A stretch of DNA of 64,000 bases, taken from positions 3,524 through 67,523 of the forward strand of contig PBLQ01000016.1 of assembly GCA_002721815.1 (NCBI GenBank), given 5' to 3'. The stretch comes from Myxococcales bacterium (GTDB lineage Bacteria; Myxococcota; UBA727; GCA-2721815). Below, piece by piece: positions 19,458 through 28,612 of this stretch. Position 1 is the stretch's first letter; each line of letters opens with the position of its first letter. The notes beneath the pieces are model-generated. The model ran no database searches. It was given only the letters and a program-made list of their open reading frames with translations, and was not told where the DNA came from. The position numbers and the translations under genes are program-made.

Positions 19458-20312
19458 ATGAAAAAGTGTTTTTCCATGGCTTTAGGGCCACTGCTGTTGA
19501 GTTTGATGGGTTGTGGGCCCCTGTTGACCCAGTTGGCGGATCCCGATGATTCTCCCCAGACGGTGGCCGAGCTCAAAACCCAGTATGAGCCCGTTGAGGC
19601 AGCTTTTTTAGAGGGCTACAACAAAATGCGCGGTTACATCAGCGCTGGCATTGAGGACTCTGCCACCATGCGATTGGCCATGGATTATGCGCTTAACTGT
19701 CAAAAAGCGGGTTCGTACCTTGAGCGCGGCCCCAACATTGAAGATGCCAAATGGCGCCATCTGCCCAAGCCTCTGTACAAGGCCCATCCTGAGTTTGATT
19801 GGGGCAACATGGAACATGCGCTTTCAGGCACCGTTCCAGAGGACACCCGCCTGTACCCAGAAGACCATGAGTTTGAAACCGAGCACGGCACCCAGGTGTT
19901 TTCGGAGATGAAGGCTTTTTGCAAACAAAAATACGAAGTGGTGTCTAAGCTTCAAGTGCCCGGGTGTTATGTACACACCGCGGAAGCTTTCGTGCCTTGG
20001 TTGGGCCCCGGTGATTGGGGCGACGCCATCATTCGAATTCCTACTTGGAGTTGTCCGGCCAAGAAGACTTCTTCTCACGATTTGAGCAGCCAATTGAGTG
20101 ACGACCCGATCGCGTGCGAAGATGTGCCCAAAGAAGACGTGGTCCCCGAACCGGCTGTGCCTTATCACAAACGCTTGAAGAAGATGTATTGTCCCGATGG
20201 CGTTGTGGAGTACGAAGGTGATCTGTTCAGCACCACCAAAGAAGGTTGTGAACGCGCCCGTTACACCCGCATGTACTGTTATGCCAAAGTGGATGAAGTG
20301 CCCACGAAATAG
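19458..20312 (+). CDS. Hypothetical lipoprotein
   Basis: 284 residues with a lipobox (LMGC, Cys at residue 19). The mature protein has several Cys and Trp, a helical segment at about 45-100 (EAAFLEGYNKMRGYI) and a C-terminal part with paired Cys (MYCPDGVVEYEG, then ARYTRMYCYAK). No family was recognised. The next gene begins 18 bases downstream, so both probably share a transcript from the promoter at 19398. Confidence 0.7.
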   Translation: MKKCFSMALGPLLLSLMGCGPLLTQLADPDDSPQTVAELKTQYEPVEAAFLEGYNKMRGYISAGIEDSATMRLAMDYALNCQKAGSYLERGPNIEDAKWRHLPKPLYKAHPEFDWGNMEHALSGTVPEDTRLYPEDHEFETEHGTQVFSEMKAFCKQKYEVVSKLQVPGCYVHTAEAFVPWLGPGDWGDAIIRIPTWSCPAKKTSSHDLSSQLSDDPIACEDVPKEDVVPEPAVPYHKRLKKMYCPDGVVEYEGDLFSTTKEGCERARYTRMYCYAKVDEVPTK

Positions 20313-20330
20313 AACGGCGGGAGGAAACCC

Positions 20331-20834
20331 ATGCGACGAGTGACTCGAGGAATATTACTTTTCGCCCTGTGTGCTTTGACGATGTCATGCGCCACTCTGT
20401 TTACGGGTACCCAACAAACCATCCATGTTGACTCAGAGCCCCAAGGGGCGGTCATTTGGATCGACGGCCTGGAAGTGGCTGAAACCCCAGCCACGCTTGA
20501 GATAGAAAAGCCGGCGATGGTCAAGGACAAGCGAATTACGTTGCGTTTAGACGGTTATGCCGATCGCAGTTTTGTTCTCCAAAAATCATTCAACATGGTC
20601 AGTTTGCTCAATCTCTTTACGGGCAGCATCGGATTCATCGTGGATATTTTGACAGGTGCTTTTTTTGAATACAGCCAAAGCGAGTACAATATCAAAATGA
20701 AGCCCGCTGGTGATGTCGCCTATTTACAAGATTTAAATCGACTTCCAAATGGTGATTATATCATTCCCAATGGTGATGGGGACCTTACCGTCATCGATGA
20801 AGAGAGCGGCATCGCTTTGGTGTTCTCGAATTAG
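20331..20834 (+). CDS. PEGA-domain lipoprotein
   Basis: 167 residues. The signal peptide ends in a lipobox (TMSC, Cys about residue 22). TIHVDSEPQGAVIWIDG and TPATLEIEK near residues 35-60 match the PEGA surface-domain pattern, a small beta-sandwich. A hydrophobic segment (MVSLLNLFTGSIGFIVDILTGAFFEY, about 85-112) follows, as in other short lipoproteins of this class. Its stop overlaps tail-to-tail by four bases with the gene on the opposite strand. Confidence 0.75.
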   Translation: MRRVTRGILLFALCALTMSCATLFTGTQQTIHVDSEPQGAVIWIDGLEVAETPATLEIEKPAMVKDKRITLRLDGYADRSFVLQKSFNMVSLLNLFTGSIGFIVDILTGAFFEYSQSEYNIKMKPAGDVAYLQDLNRLPNGDYIIPNGDGDLTVIDEESGIALVFSN

Positions 20835-21676
20835 AGTTCAGGCGCACTTGTGTGCCTTGCTGCCCGCAAATCTTCGAGGTGGGCGTGCAGGTGCTCAGTG
20901 AAAAAACCGTGCAAAACAAAACGACGGGTCAGCTCGCCGGTACGCACAAATAACATGGGGTACTTGTTGTAAGCCATTTCGGGAATGCTGGGGTCATCTA
21001 AAATGCGTCCAATACGAATGGCGATGCTTTGGTCCAGTTGAAACCCGTTAATGGCGTCTTCGTATTCTCGCGCCGTAAGAAACAAACAAAAAATAGACTT
21101 AAAAAGCTCGTGGGCCGTTTCAAAATCGAGAAATTGGGTCCACTTGCGTTCGGCGGGGTCTTCCACCACCTCCATGGGGCGCCAAGTGCTCCAATCGAGT
21201 TCTTCATGAGGAATGGGCCAGTTTTGACCTTTGGCCGCGCCCAGCTCTTTCATGGAGCGAAACAACTCTTGGTCGTGGTCCACCAGTGAAGCCTGCATCA
21301 TGTCGCGGATGGATTTGGGGTACAACTCCAAAGGCTTGGCCTCAACCCCTTCGCTGTTAGCGATGAGAAAGTTGATGATATTACTTTCGGTGGTGTAATG
21401 CCTGAGAATTAAAATATTGGCTTCTGGAGTGATCCACCACTTCATGAACCAACAAATGAGTCCTTGCAAAAAGTCGTGGGCACGAAACTGAACGGGAAAC
21501 AGCCGCTTCAAAAAATAGGTGGTATGCAGCTGGACCGAGCAAATCATGCGGCAGATGGGGAGGACGAACATGCGCAATGGGTTTCGCATGTCACGGAGCC
21601 ACAGGTCGCGGGCTTCCTGGGCAATGGGCAGGCTGTCATCGATTTTTAACACCGAAATTAAGCTTTGGCTGGCCAT
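20831..21676 (-). CDS. Hypothetical protein of the ketosynthase/diiron-oxidase cassette
   Basis: 281 residues, no signal peptide, mostly helical, with hydrophobic patches (MFVLPICRMICSVQL, LICWFMKWWITPEANILIL). His, Asp and Glu are frequent (ILRHYTTESN, DHDQELF, FTEHLHAHLEDL). I do not recognise the family. It is the last gene of four on this strand, 17 bases after the diiron oxidase. Position and co-orientation imply that it acts in the same pathway, perhaps on the same acyl product. Confidence 0.7.
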   Translation of the reverse strand: MASQSLISVLKIDDSLPIAQEARDLWLRDMRNPLRMFVLPICRMICSVQLHTTYFLKRLFPVQFRAHDFLQGLICWFMKWWITPEANILILRHYTTESNIINFLIANSEGVEAKPLELYPKSIRDMMQASLVDHDQELFRSMKELGAAKGQNWPIPHEELDWSTWRPMEVVEDPAERKWTQFLDFETAHELFKSIFCLFLTAREYEDAINGFQLDQSIAIRIGRILDDPSIPEMAYNKYPMLFVRTGELTRRFVLHGFFTEHLHAHLEDLRAARHTSAPEL

Positions 21677-21693
21677 GTCGTGTCCCCGTTGCG

Positions 21694-22428
21694 TTAAAGT
21701 ATGTCCAGCTCTTCGAGCTGCATGGCGTACAAGCGTCCCACCACGCGAGCGGTTTTCACAATTCGTTTGGAACGCTCTTCACTGATGGCCACCATGTTCA
21801 ACATTTCGTAAAAGCGTTGCATGTGCGTTTCGTCGTTTTCGCCGTGGTACCTGAGAAAGCGGGTGGCTTCTTTGCCACATTCGGCTTGTTCTTCGATTTT
21901 ATCGGCCCAGGAGTTGGCCATTTTTTCACCTAAACCTTCGATGATGAACATGGCGCCGATCATATCGATGGGGTTAGGAAGTGATGCGCGGTGGTACAGA
22001 AACGCATGGAGGGCCTCAGACCCCAAGTTGCGTTCTCCCCCAACAATGTCATCTTTATTACCACCCAAAGCTACATAATCTTTTTCGAGGATTTCATAAT
22101 CTTTGTGTTCGTCTTTGGCGTGGCCAATGACGATGGAGCGGAGCTGTGCGTGACTGCGATCGAAACTGGAAGCGGCGCGGGTAATCCAACGTGATCCTTC
22201 GATCACCTGCTGACGAAGATTCATGAGCAATCGCATGTAATCTTTTCGGGTGAAGGTTCCCAGGTCCAACCGTCGCAACACCGGAACTTTTCCCAGTCGC
22301 ATTTCGAAATCGAGCCAGACCCGTAAAAGGTTGCGCAGCGTTTCTTGCGCGATGGGGTTTAAATTTTCCGTGACTTCATCAATGGCTTCACCTTCGCCAG
22401 ATAAACCTTCAAGCGCAAAATTTTCCAT
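21694..22428 (-). CDS. Haem-oxygenase-like diiron oxidase (iron-containing redox enzyme family)
   Basis: 244 residues, cytoplasmic and all-helical. With the ATG at 22428 (GGAGGG seven bases upstream), candidate iron ligands are E77 (VIEGSR), H108 (KDEHKDYE), E164 (IIEGLG) and H195, D199 and H202 (HGENDETH). The last three form the HxxxDxxH pattern of the haem-oxygenase-like diiron oxidase (HDO) superfamily, whose members cleave, desaturate or N-oxygenate small molecules and fatty acids (UndA, SznF, BesC). This ligand set suggests an active enzyme. It lies two bases after the ketosynthase stop, so the two are probably co-translated. The substrate is unknown; an acyl chain made by the neighbouring ketosynthase is a reasonable guess. 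Confidence 0.8.
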   Translation of the reverse strand: MENFALEGLSGEGEAIDEVTENLNPIAQETLRNLLRVWLDFEMRLGKVPVLRRLDLGTFTRKDYMRLLMNLRQQVIEGSRWITRAASSFDRSHAQLRSIVIGHAKDEHKDYEILEKDYVALGGNKDDIVGGERNLGSEALHAFLYHRASLPNPIDMIGAMFIIEGLGEKMANSWADKIEEQAECGKEATRFLRYHGENDETHMQRFYEMLNMVAISEERSKRIVKTARVVGRLYAMQLEELDIL

Positions 22429-22430
22429 GA

Positions 22431-23561
22431 TCAACCCTCCACCACTGTTAAGTGCACATAGACTGTATTAAATCGTCCACTCTCGGGCACGTGACAAAAG
22501 ACGGTATCGCCTGCTTTATAGTCTTGTGTGCGAGCGAATTCGTCAAGCATGATGAACAAAGAAGCACAGCCCGTGTTTCCACGTTCATACAGGTTGGTAT
22601 ACCACTTCTCTTCGGGAATCATGGCCCCACCTGCGGTGAGCATTTCGACGATTTTTCCCCTGAAGTAGTGCGAAGAATAGTGACAGAGGAAATGGTCCAC
22701 ATCATCTGCTTGGACCTGACCTTCTTCGATGAGCCTTAAAAATCCATCTACCCCTAATTTTACAATGTTTTCCAACAGCCTCACATCTTGGCGAATCAAG
22801 ATGGCCCCGTCTTTTTCTGCGTCGGCGTAGGTGGTGTAATCTTGCCAGCGTTTCGTTTCACCTTTTTTACCTGAATGGCCCACACTCATGCAGGTGGGAA
22901 ACGCGTCAGCATGGGAAAAGCTACGCATCCAGTTGATACGAAAACTTTTGCCCCTCGGGGCGGGTTTGTTTTGCAGGAGAAACGCTCCTGCCCCATCGGA
23001 CAGCATCCACCTCAAAAACTCTGCATCGAAGTCAATTCGTTCGGAACAAATGGCTTCGGTCGCCGCCTCATAGCGCGACTTTTTGAGCAGTCGCGAGGCT
23101 AATTCGGAGCCCACCACCAGGGCATTGTCGTGCTCATCGAGTCGTAAAGAATTAAAGGCCGCTTTGAGCGCCATCATAGAAGAACTACAGATGCCGTGAG
23201 AGGTGTTCAGCTCTACTGATGGGATTTCAAGGCCTGCTTGCACCAGCGAGCCAAAGCCGGGCAGCACCATATCGCCTTGGGTGGTGCCCACCGAGAGCAT
23301 GCCCACATCGGAAGGATCGATAAAGGAACGTTCTAAGCATTGGCGGGCGGCCGCCACAGCCATGTCTTCGTTTTGAAATTGTGTTTTTTGTTCGGCGTCG
23401 ATGGCGTAGTGCCGTTTTTGAATGCCGTTGCTTTTGAGAATGCGGCGTTTCAGTTTGGATTTTTTGCCATTGACCAAGCCGAGGACGTCTTCGACTTGTT
23501 CGTTATCGATGGGAGGGCCAGGCAAAAAAGCGCCGGTGCTGGTGATAAAGACGTCGTTCAT
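22431..23561 (-). CDS. 3-oxoacyl-ACP synthase III-like ketosynthase (DarB/StlD-like group)
   Basis: 376 residues from the ATG at 23561, which overlaps the upstream stop (ATGA). The thiolase-fold catalytic triad is visible: Cys125 (HGICSSS), a His in HFLCHYSS (probably H294) and Asn329 (ERGNTGCAS). The PHYSS-like and RGNTG context resembles ketosynthases of dialkylresorcinol-type pathways more than housekeeping FabH, which has a HQAN motif. Such enzymes condense two acyl units. The neighbours, a membrane protein and a diiron oxidase, suggest a specialised lipid or polyketide product and not membrane fatty-acid initiation. Confidence 0.85.
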   Translation of the reverse strand: MNDVFITSTGAFLPGPPIDNEQVEDVLGLVNGKKSKLKRRILKSNGIQKRHYAIDAEQKTQFQNEDMAVAAARQCLERSFIDPSDVGMLSVGTTQGDMVLPGFGSLVQAGLEIPSVELNTSHGICSSSMMALKAAFNSLRLDEHDNALVVGSELASRLLKKSRYEAATEAICSERIDFDAEFLRWMLSDGAGAFLLQNKPAPRGKSFRINWMRSFSHADAFPTCMSVGHSGKKGETKRWQDYTTYADAEKDGAILIRQDVRLLENIVKLGVDGFLRLIEEGQVQADDVDHFLCHYSSHYFRGKIVEMLTAGGAMIPEEKWYTNLYERGNTGCASLFIMLDEFARTQDYKAGDTVFCHVPESGRFNTVYVHLTVVEG

Positions 23562-24136
23562 GGGCGAAGGGCTTTCTGCTTTTGGTAGCGGTAGCATCGC
23601 CACATCTCTTCAAAGTAGGGCAGGATGCAAATCACCAGCATAAATGACAGGTAATAGGGGAGGTAATAGGGGGTGCCACCGATGGGTTCTGCGCGAAACT
23701 CCAAGCCAAACTGACCCGCCCATTCAAAGGAAATCATTTTTGTGACCACGTCCCATTTTCGCACCATGATCAAAGCCGTGAGGTAAAAGGGGATGGTGGC
23801 AAGGTAGTTGTGGGCATGAACTTCCCAAATTGTAATTTCACGTCGAGGGGCGGTGAAATGAACATCCCAATGGGCAACCAGTTCGTGAGTGATCAGCACC
23901 AAAAAGATAATGAATAAAATGAGAATGTTCACTTCAAACACCAAGCCCAAAATGATGGGGAACCCCACCTGAGCGCCCATGAGGGCGTGAATAAAGCTTT
24001 CTTTGAGGCCTGAGGTTTCTTCGATTTTGGATGCTCGGTGACAACACCAATCCACAAAGCCTGCGATGCCCCAAAGGGGTAAAAGCACGTAAAGGATTAA
24101 AGACAAGACCAAGTCTGCAGTTTGTTGATCGCTCAT
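23558..24136 (-). CDS. Small polytopic membrane protein with His clusters
   Basis: 192 residues with about five hydrophobic segments (LVLSLILYVLLPLWGI, PIILGLVFEVNILILFIIFLVLI, IPFYLTALIMV, YYLSFMLVICILPYF). Conserved-looking His appear in CCHRASKIEE, THELVAHWDVH and VHAHNY, arranged as in membrane metal-dependent hydroxylases or desaturases, but without the full eight-His pattern. It is the first gene of the cassette, with GAGG before its ATG, and overlaps the ketosynthase by four bases. A membrane redox or lipid-handling role is possible but not shown. Confidence 0.7.
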   Translation of the reverse strand: MSDQQTADLVLSLILYVLLPLWGIAGFVDWCCHRASKIEETSGLKESFIHALMGAQVGFPIILGLVFEVNILILFIIFLVLITHELVAHWDVHFTAPRREITIWEVHAHNYLATIPFYLTALIMVRKWDVVTKMISFEWAGQFGLEFRAEPIGGTPYYLPYYLSFMLVICILPYFEEMWRCYRYQKQKALRP

Positions 24137-24244
24137 GAGGGACCTCGCACGAATGAACCCCCCTAAATTATGGGTATTTTAGGGCACCTGCAAGCTCGCA
24201 CCGAACCTTTTTGTGTGGTACTTTATGGCAGATAAGAGGTGGGT

Positions 24245-25720
24245 TTGAAGCGGGTTTTACAATCAATAAGTCCCTTTTTTTTCGCAGTCTTACTGGGTCT
24301 TAATGGCTTGGGTTGTCCGCGTGGGTCTCAGGGGGCTTGCGCTGAAGGCGACCATAAAGATGCCGTTGATGGCTGCAACAGCTGTGAGTGTGTGGATGGG
24401 GGTTGGCAATGCACAGAAATGGCATGCCCAACACCGGATGTGGCACGAGATGCGGGAGCAGAAGAGCCTGAACAAGAAAAAGTAGATGCAGGGCCATCCA
24501 TTCACGCCGATGCTGGAACAGCCCGACCCGAAAAACAGGATGGGGGTGCCGGCGCAATCATCGAATGGGATGCGGGCCCCTTGGCTTCTTTTCAAACAGA
24601 TGCGGGGCACACACCTCATGTTCATTTTGACGCAGGCCAGTTCGCGAGTCCAAACATCGACTCGGGCATGCACGCATTGACGCCTATGGATGCAGGAACC
24701 GATGAAGCCACAGTGGTGGATGCAGGTTCGTCTTTACCCATAGCCACTGATGGAGGCACATCATCGCTACCGCTGTGTACGCCGGTTAATTTTAATGTGG
24801 GCCCACCCAACTACGACTGTTCTCCGAATATTACGCCATGGCCTCCTTCTATTGACGACGTGGCATATGGAGATGATCCATTACAAAAAATGGATATTTA
24901 TATCCCAGATACGTCTGACACTTTGCCCTTGCTCATTTGGATTCACGGGGGTGGGTGGAAAGGCGGCAAAAAACATCCCTTTCCATGTTTTATTTGGGCG
25001 ATCACCCAAGGCGAGTACGTGGTGGTCAGCGTGAATTATCGGTTGACCATCGGCAACATTGTGGAAGGCACCAATGAAGTCAGTCTGGGGGTACCTTGGC
25101 CTGCCCAAGTGGCCGATGTGAAACAAGCCGTTCGGTTCTTACGGGCCAATGCAGCCAACTACCAAATTCAGCCCGATAATATTGGCGTGATAGGATCCTC
25201 AGCGGGCGGGCATCTCTCAGCCATCATGGGGTTGGCGGGTGATGATGACTGGTTGCGCGGCGATGCCTTGGCCTTGCCTGAGCAAAGCGATGCCGTTCAG
25301 GCCGCGGTGGATATGTATGGGCCCACCCGACCCGATCTCATGGATCAACAATTGGAGGCCCTGGGGATTTGTGTTGAACCGCAGTGCCATGATTGCAACA
25401 CCTCGCCGGAATACACCCTTTTAGATTGTCATGGTGTGGGCCTTGAGAGTTGTAATATCCCTACGACCAAAATGAGCCCCATCACCTACGTGGACGCCAG
25501 TGATCCACCCATGATCGTGGCACACGGCGATGCGGACTGTTCCGTGCCGCCCCAGCAAAGCCAATTGCTGGCCAATCGCCTAGCGCTTCATGGCGTTGAG
25601 CACGAATTCATTCTGGTGCCGGGCGCAGGGCACCAAAAAAACCCTGTGGCCCAAGGGATTGGCCTTTCTAAATTGCAGCAATTCTTTGATGAACATTTAC
25701 GAGGCTGCAAGCGGCCATAA
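24245..25720 (+). CDS. Lipid-anchored alpha/beta-hydrolase (carboxylesterase) with VWC-like Cys module and DAG linker
   Basis: 491 residues starting at a TTG (24245), five bases after AAGAGG; the GTG at 24239 overlaps that site. The signal peptide ends in a lipobox (NGLGC). A Cys-rich module follows (DGCNSCECVDGGWQC), like a von Willebrand factor C or antistasin-type fold, then about 100 residues with ten or so DAG/DGG tripeptides. The catalytic domain begins near residue 195: HGGGW oxyanion hole, Ser in GSSAGG, Asp in HGDADCS, His in GAGHQ. It fits the BD-FAE/feruloyl-esterase-like group, acting on plant or algal polymers or on small esters at the cell surface. Confidence 0.85.
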   Translation: MKRVLQSISPFFFAVLLGLNGLGCPRGSQGACAEGDHKDAVDGCNSCECVDGGWQCTEMACPTPDVARDAGAEEPEQEKVDAGPSIHADAGTARPEKQDGGAGAIIEWDAGPLASFQTDAGHTPHVHFDAGQFASPNIDSGMHALTPMDAGTDEATVVDAGSSLPIATDGGTSSLPLCTPVNFNVGPPNYDCSPNITPWPPSIDDVAYGDDPLQKMDIYIPDTSDTLPLLIWIHGGGWKGGKKHPFPCFIWAITQGEYVVVSVNYRLTIGNIVEGTNEVSLGVPWPAQVADVKQAVRFLRANAANYQIQPDNIGVIGSSAGGHLSAIMGLAGDDDWLRGDALALPEQSDAVQAAVDMYGPTRPDLMDQQLEALGICVEPQCHDCNTSPEYTLLDCHGVGLESCNIPTTKMSPITYVDASDPPMIVAHGDADCSVPPQQSQLLANRLALHGVEHEFILVPGAGHQKNPVAQGIGLSKLQQFFDEHLRGCKRP

Positions 25721-25769
25721 ACGGGCAATTGCGAGGAAAATCCGTTAGAGTGAACGCCTGTAAAAAACG

Positions 25770-27704
25770 GTGACCACAATCGTGTTGAAAAAGACCCTGA
25801 CCCCCAATTTTATTTTCCTGTTGGTATGCCTCCTTTTCGTGGCCTATCACCTCTCGGCCTTTCGGTTCTTATTGCCATTGGGGAGCGCTTTTTTACTTCA
25901 CGGGGCAGCCATGGGTTTAGGGGCCTTGCTCCTGACGTTTCTCGCACCCAACTTTAAACGGCGGGCCGAGCTGTTGGTGTGGGGTTGGGCTGTGGGGTTG
26001 GGCGCCATTGGATTGGTTATGTTTTTTGCGGCCCACCTCAACAGCTTTGGCCCCAGCATCGCCTTATTTGTGATGGTCATGGGATGGGGCGCTTGGCTGG
26101 CTTTGGTTCAAATGGACGCCCTTGATTTCAAGTTTGTTGCTTCTGCTTTGCGAGAGTCATGGTTGGTGGTGTGTTTGGCCGTGGTGTTGGTCTTGGTGTT
26201 GGGCTGTATGACCCCTCCCTTATTTTGGGACACCAATGTGTACCACGTCACTTTGCCCATGCAGTATCTCATGTGGGGGGGCGCGCATCTTTCACCTCAT
26301 TTTTCTTTTTCCTCCAATCCACTTTTGGCAGAGTTGGCATTAAGCCCAGTCCTGATTTTGAGTTTCGATCCGCTGCATATGAACGTGGCGCATGGCGTGA
26401 CGCTGTTGCTGCTGTTATCCGCGGTGGGGTTGACGGCCAAACGATTTATCTGCGCCGTGCACTGGCCCGTATCACTGGTGGGCTTATTGAGTATGCCGGT
26501 GGTGGTCTTCGTGGCCAGTGCCCTGAAGTCTGATTTGTTCACGGCCATTTTTACCTGTGGCGTGATCTATGCCCTGTTTGCATTGATGCAGTTGAAAGAA
26601 GGCGACGAAAACAACGGTTTGGTTGCTTTGCTGGGTGTATGTGCTGGGATGGGGGCTTCCACCCGGTATCACGGTATGCTTTTTATTGGACTGCTGCTTG
26701 CAACCGCTTTGGCGTTTCCAGTGATTCGCAACCATTTGGTGAAGCGTCGGGTAGCACTGACTTTGGTGATGAGCGGTGGGGTGATCGGTGCGCTGTTTTT
26801 AATTCAAAATGCGATCGTGTTTGGCAATCCTGTTTATCCATTTTTGGATGCGGTGATAGGCAATGGAGAATTCACCCAGCGTTTCGCTGAAACCCAAGTG
26901 CATGAAAAATTCTTTACGGACTTTGGCGTTCAAGACTTGTTGAGATTGCCTTTGGTGCTCATTTACGAAGTGGTGGATGGTGATCGCAATGAGCTGCTGG
27001 CATTTTACCCCATTTTGGCTTTGCTTTTGTGGCTCCCGGTCTTCAAGAAACACCCGGCCTTAAAACTTTTGGGTGTGAGCCTCTTGGTGGCCTTGCCGTT
27101 TTGGGTGCTCACCAGCCCCCGGCCGCGCTACTTGCCGTTGCTTTGGGTCTTTCTTGCCTTGGCGGGAACCGCAGGCTTCTCGGCCTTAAGAGAAAGGTCA
27201 CAACGCTGGTTGGCGGGCGGCCTGCTTTTGTGCGCGTTACTGGTGGGCTTGTCATGGAACCTTCAGGCCGATGAAAAATTATTGAACCACCGCGCCAGTT
27301 ATATTTTTGGTCATGAAGATCGAGAGACCTACTTAAAGACCAACTACGGGCCTTATGCCGTTTATGATTACATCAATAAAAACACCGACACCAATGCGGT
27401 TGTCTTTCTTGTTGGAGATAACCGGGCGGCATACCTGGAGCGTCGCGCCCTTGTATCTGGGGTCTATGTGACACCACACCATGAGACATTATTAACCCAA
27501 AGCACAGATGCCGAAGACCTCAAACGCCTTTTTCGGGCATCGGGGGCGTCGCATTTGCTCATATCTCAGCCGGGTTTAAAACGTTTAACAGATTGGGGTT
27601 GGGGCCAATGGAGTGAGGCTGAGCGTGTCCGTTGGCAAAACATGATGAAGCTATTGGGCAAACCTCTGTACGCAGCGAAGGGTTGGCTGTTGTTTTCACT
27701 TTGA
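25770..27704 (+). CDS. Polytopic GT-C-like glycosyltransferase or membrane protein
   Basis: 644 residues by the GTG at 25770; other candidates are the GTG at 25782 and the TTG at 25785, and none has a clear ribosome site. About twelve hydrophobic helices. The first large loop carries PPLFWDTNVYHVTLP, resembling the acidic loop of GT39-type (ArnT/PMT-like) enzymes, and the C-terminal soluble part follows helices ending near SPRPRYLPLLWVFLALAG. Such proteins move sugars from a polyprenyl-phosphate donor on the outer face of the inner membrane. The call rests on topology and the DxxxYH loop. A non-glycosyltransferase membrane protein is the alternative. Confidence 0.6.
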   Translation: MTTIVLKKTLTPNFIFLLVCLLFVAYHLSAFRFLLPLGSAFLLHGAAMGLGALLLTFLAPNFKRRAELLVWGWAVGLGAIGLVMFFAAHLNSFGPSIALFVMVMGWGAWLALVQMDALDFKFVASALRESWLVVCLAVVLVLVLGCMTPPLFWDTNVYHVTLPMQYLMWGGAHLSPHFSFSSNPLLAELALSPVLILSFDPLHMNVAHGVTLLLLLSAVGLTAKRFICAVHWPVSLVGLLSMPVVVFVASALKSDLFTAIFTCGVIYALFALMQLKEGDENNGLVALLGVCAGMGASTRYHGMLFIGLLLATALAFPVIRNHLVKRRVALTLVMSGGVIGALFLIQNAIVFGNPVYPFLDAVIGNGEFTQRFAETQVHEKFFTDFGVQDLLRLPLVLIYEVVDGDRNELLAFYPILALLLWLPVFKKHPALKLLGVSLLVALPFWVLTSPRPRYLPLLWVFLALAGTAGFSALRERSQRWLAGGLLLCALLVGLSWNLQADEKLLNHRASYIFGHEDRETYLKTNYGPYAVYDYINKNTDTNAVVFLVGDNRAAYLERRALVSGVYVTPHHETLLTQSTDAEDLKRLFRASGASHLLISQPGLKRLTDWGWGQWSEAERVRWQNMMKLLGKPLYAAKGWLLFSL

Positions 27705-27735
27705 ATCGCTTGAACGACTGTGGAGAGATCTGAAT

Positions 27736-28608
27736 ATGGAATGGATGTTGGCTTTGGCCGGGGTTGTTGGCCTGTGGATGCTGCTGGAGTTAAAGACGTC
27801 TCGCAGCGATGGAACGCTGGTCAAAGGTTTGCATCCTTACCGACGGATTATGCAGTACATCATGACCACCCGGAACGAGTCATTGGTCTATTTCGATGTG
27901 CAGGCCAACGCAGCCGCATTACTTGCCTACTTAAAAAACAACAAAGAAAAGAACATCACCCTCATCCATGTGTTGGTGGGTGCTTTGGCGCAGACTTTAG
28001 AGCAGAACCCTAAAATGAACCGTTTTGTTTCAGGGCGACGGCTTTACCAGCGCAAAGGGATGAGCATTACCTTCACCGCCAAGCGAAAAAAATTGGATGC
28101 TAAATCCAAATTGGCCATGGTTCAAATGCCCATTGAAGAGGGAATACCTTTTTCAGCCATTGTGAACCGCATGAACGAAAAAATAAATGTGGAACGATCG
28201 GATAGCCGCACGTATGCGGACAAAGAATACGACTTGTTTAATTTATTACCTCGTCCCCTGTTGGTGATGGCGGTCAAACTTTTAAAAACCCTAGACTACT
28301 ACAATATTCTGCCCGGATTTTTTATTCGTGACGATGCGCTTTATGTGAGCTGCGTGCTGACCAATTTGGGATCGTTGAAAATGGCCCCGGCCTATCACCA
28401 CCTTTATGAGTGGGGCAATTGCCCTTTGTTTTTAATGGTGGGACAAGTGGAGGAGCGGGTGGTGGCCCGTAATGGCGAAATTACAACTGAAGAAGTCTTG
28501 CCCATGCGAATTGCGTTTGATGAACGCATCGAAGATGGTCTCACGGCGAAGCAAGGGATTGACCAATTCGTAGCGATCTTGGAAGCACCCCAGCAAAATT
28601 TAGAATAA
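27736..28608 (+). CDS. 2-oxoacid dehydrogenase E2-like acyltransferase lacking the catalytic His
   Basis: 290 residues. After one N-terminal hydrophobic segment (residues 1-18) the sequence follows the CAT-like trimeric fold of E2 acyltransferases: PYRRIMQYIM, VHVLVGALAQTLEQNPKMNRFV and VLTNLGSLKMAPAYHHL. In E2 enzymes the end reads DHRVxDG, with an essential His. Here it is FDERIEDGL, so the His is replaced by Glu. There is no lipoyl domain. It resembles stand-alone E2-like proteins of other bacteria whose reaction is undefined. GGAGAG lies eight bases before the ATG. Its stop shares a 14-base palindrome with the stop of the convergent gene. Confidence 0.75.
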   Translation: MEWMLALAGVVGLWMLLELKTSRSDGTLVKGLHPYRRIMQYIMTTRNESLVYFDVQANAAALLAYLKNNKEKNITLIHVLVGALAQTLEQNPKMNRFVSGRRLYQRKGMSITFTAKRKKLDAKSKLAMVQMPIEEGIPFSAIVNRMNEKINVERSDSRTYADKEYDLFNLLPRPLLVMAVKLLKTLDYYNILPGFFIRDDALYVSCVLTNLGSLKMAPAYHHLYEWGNCPLFLMVGQVEERVVARNGEITTEEVLPMRIAFDERIEDGLTAKQGIDQFVAILEAPQQNLE

Positions 28609-28612
28609 GTAC

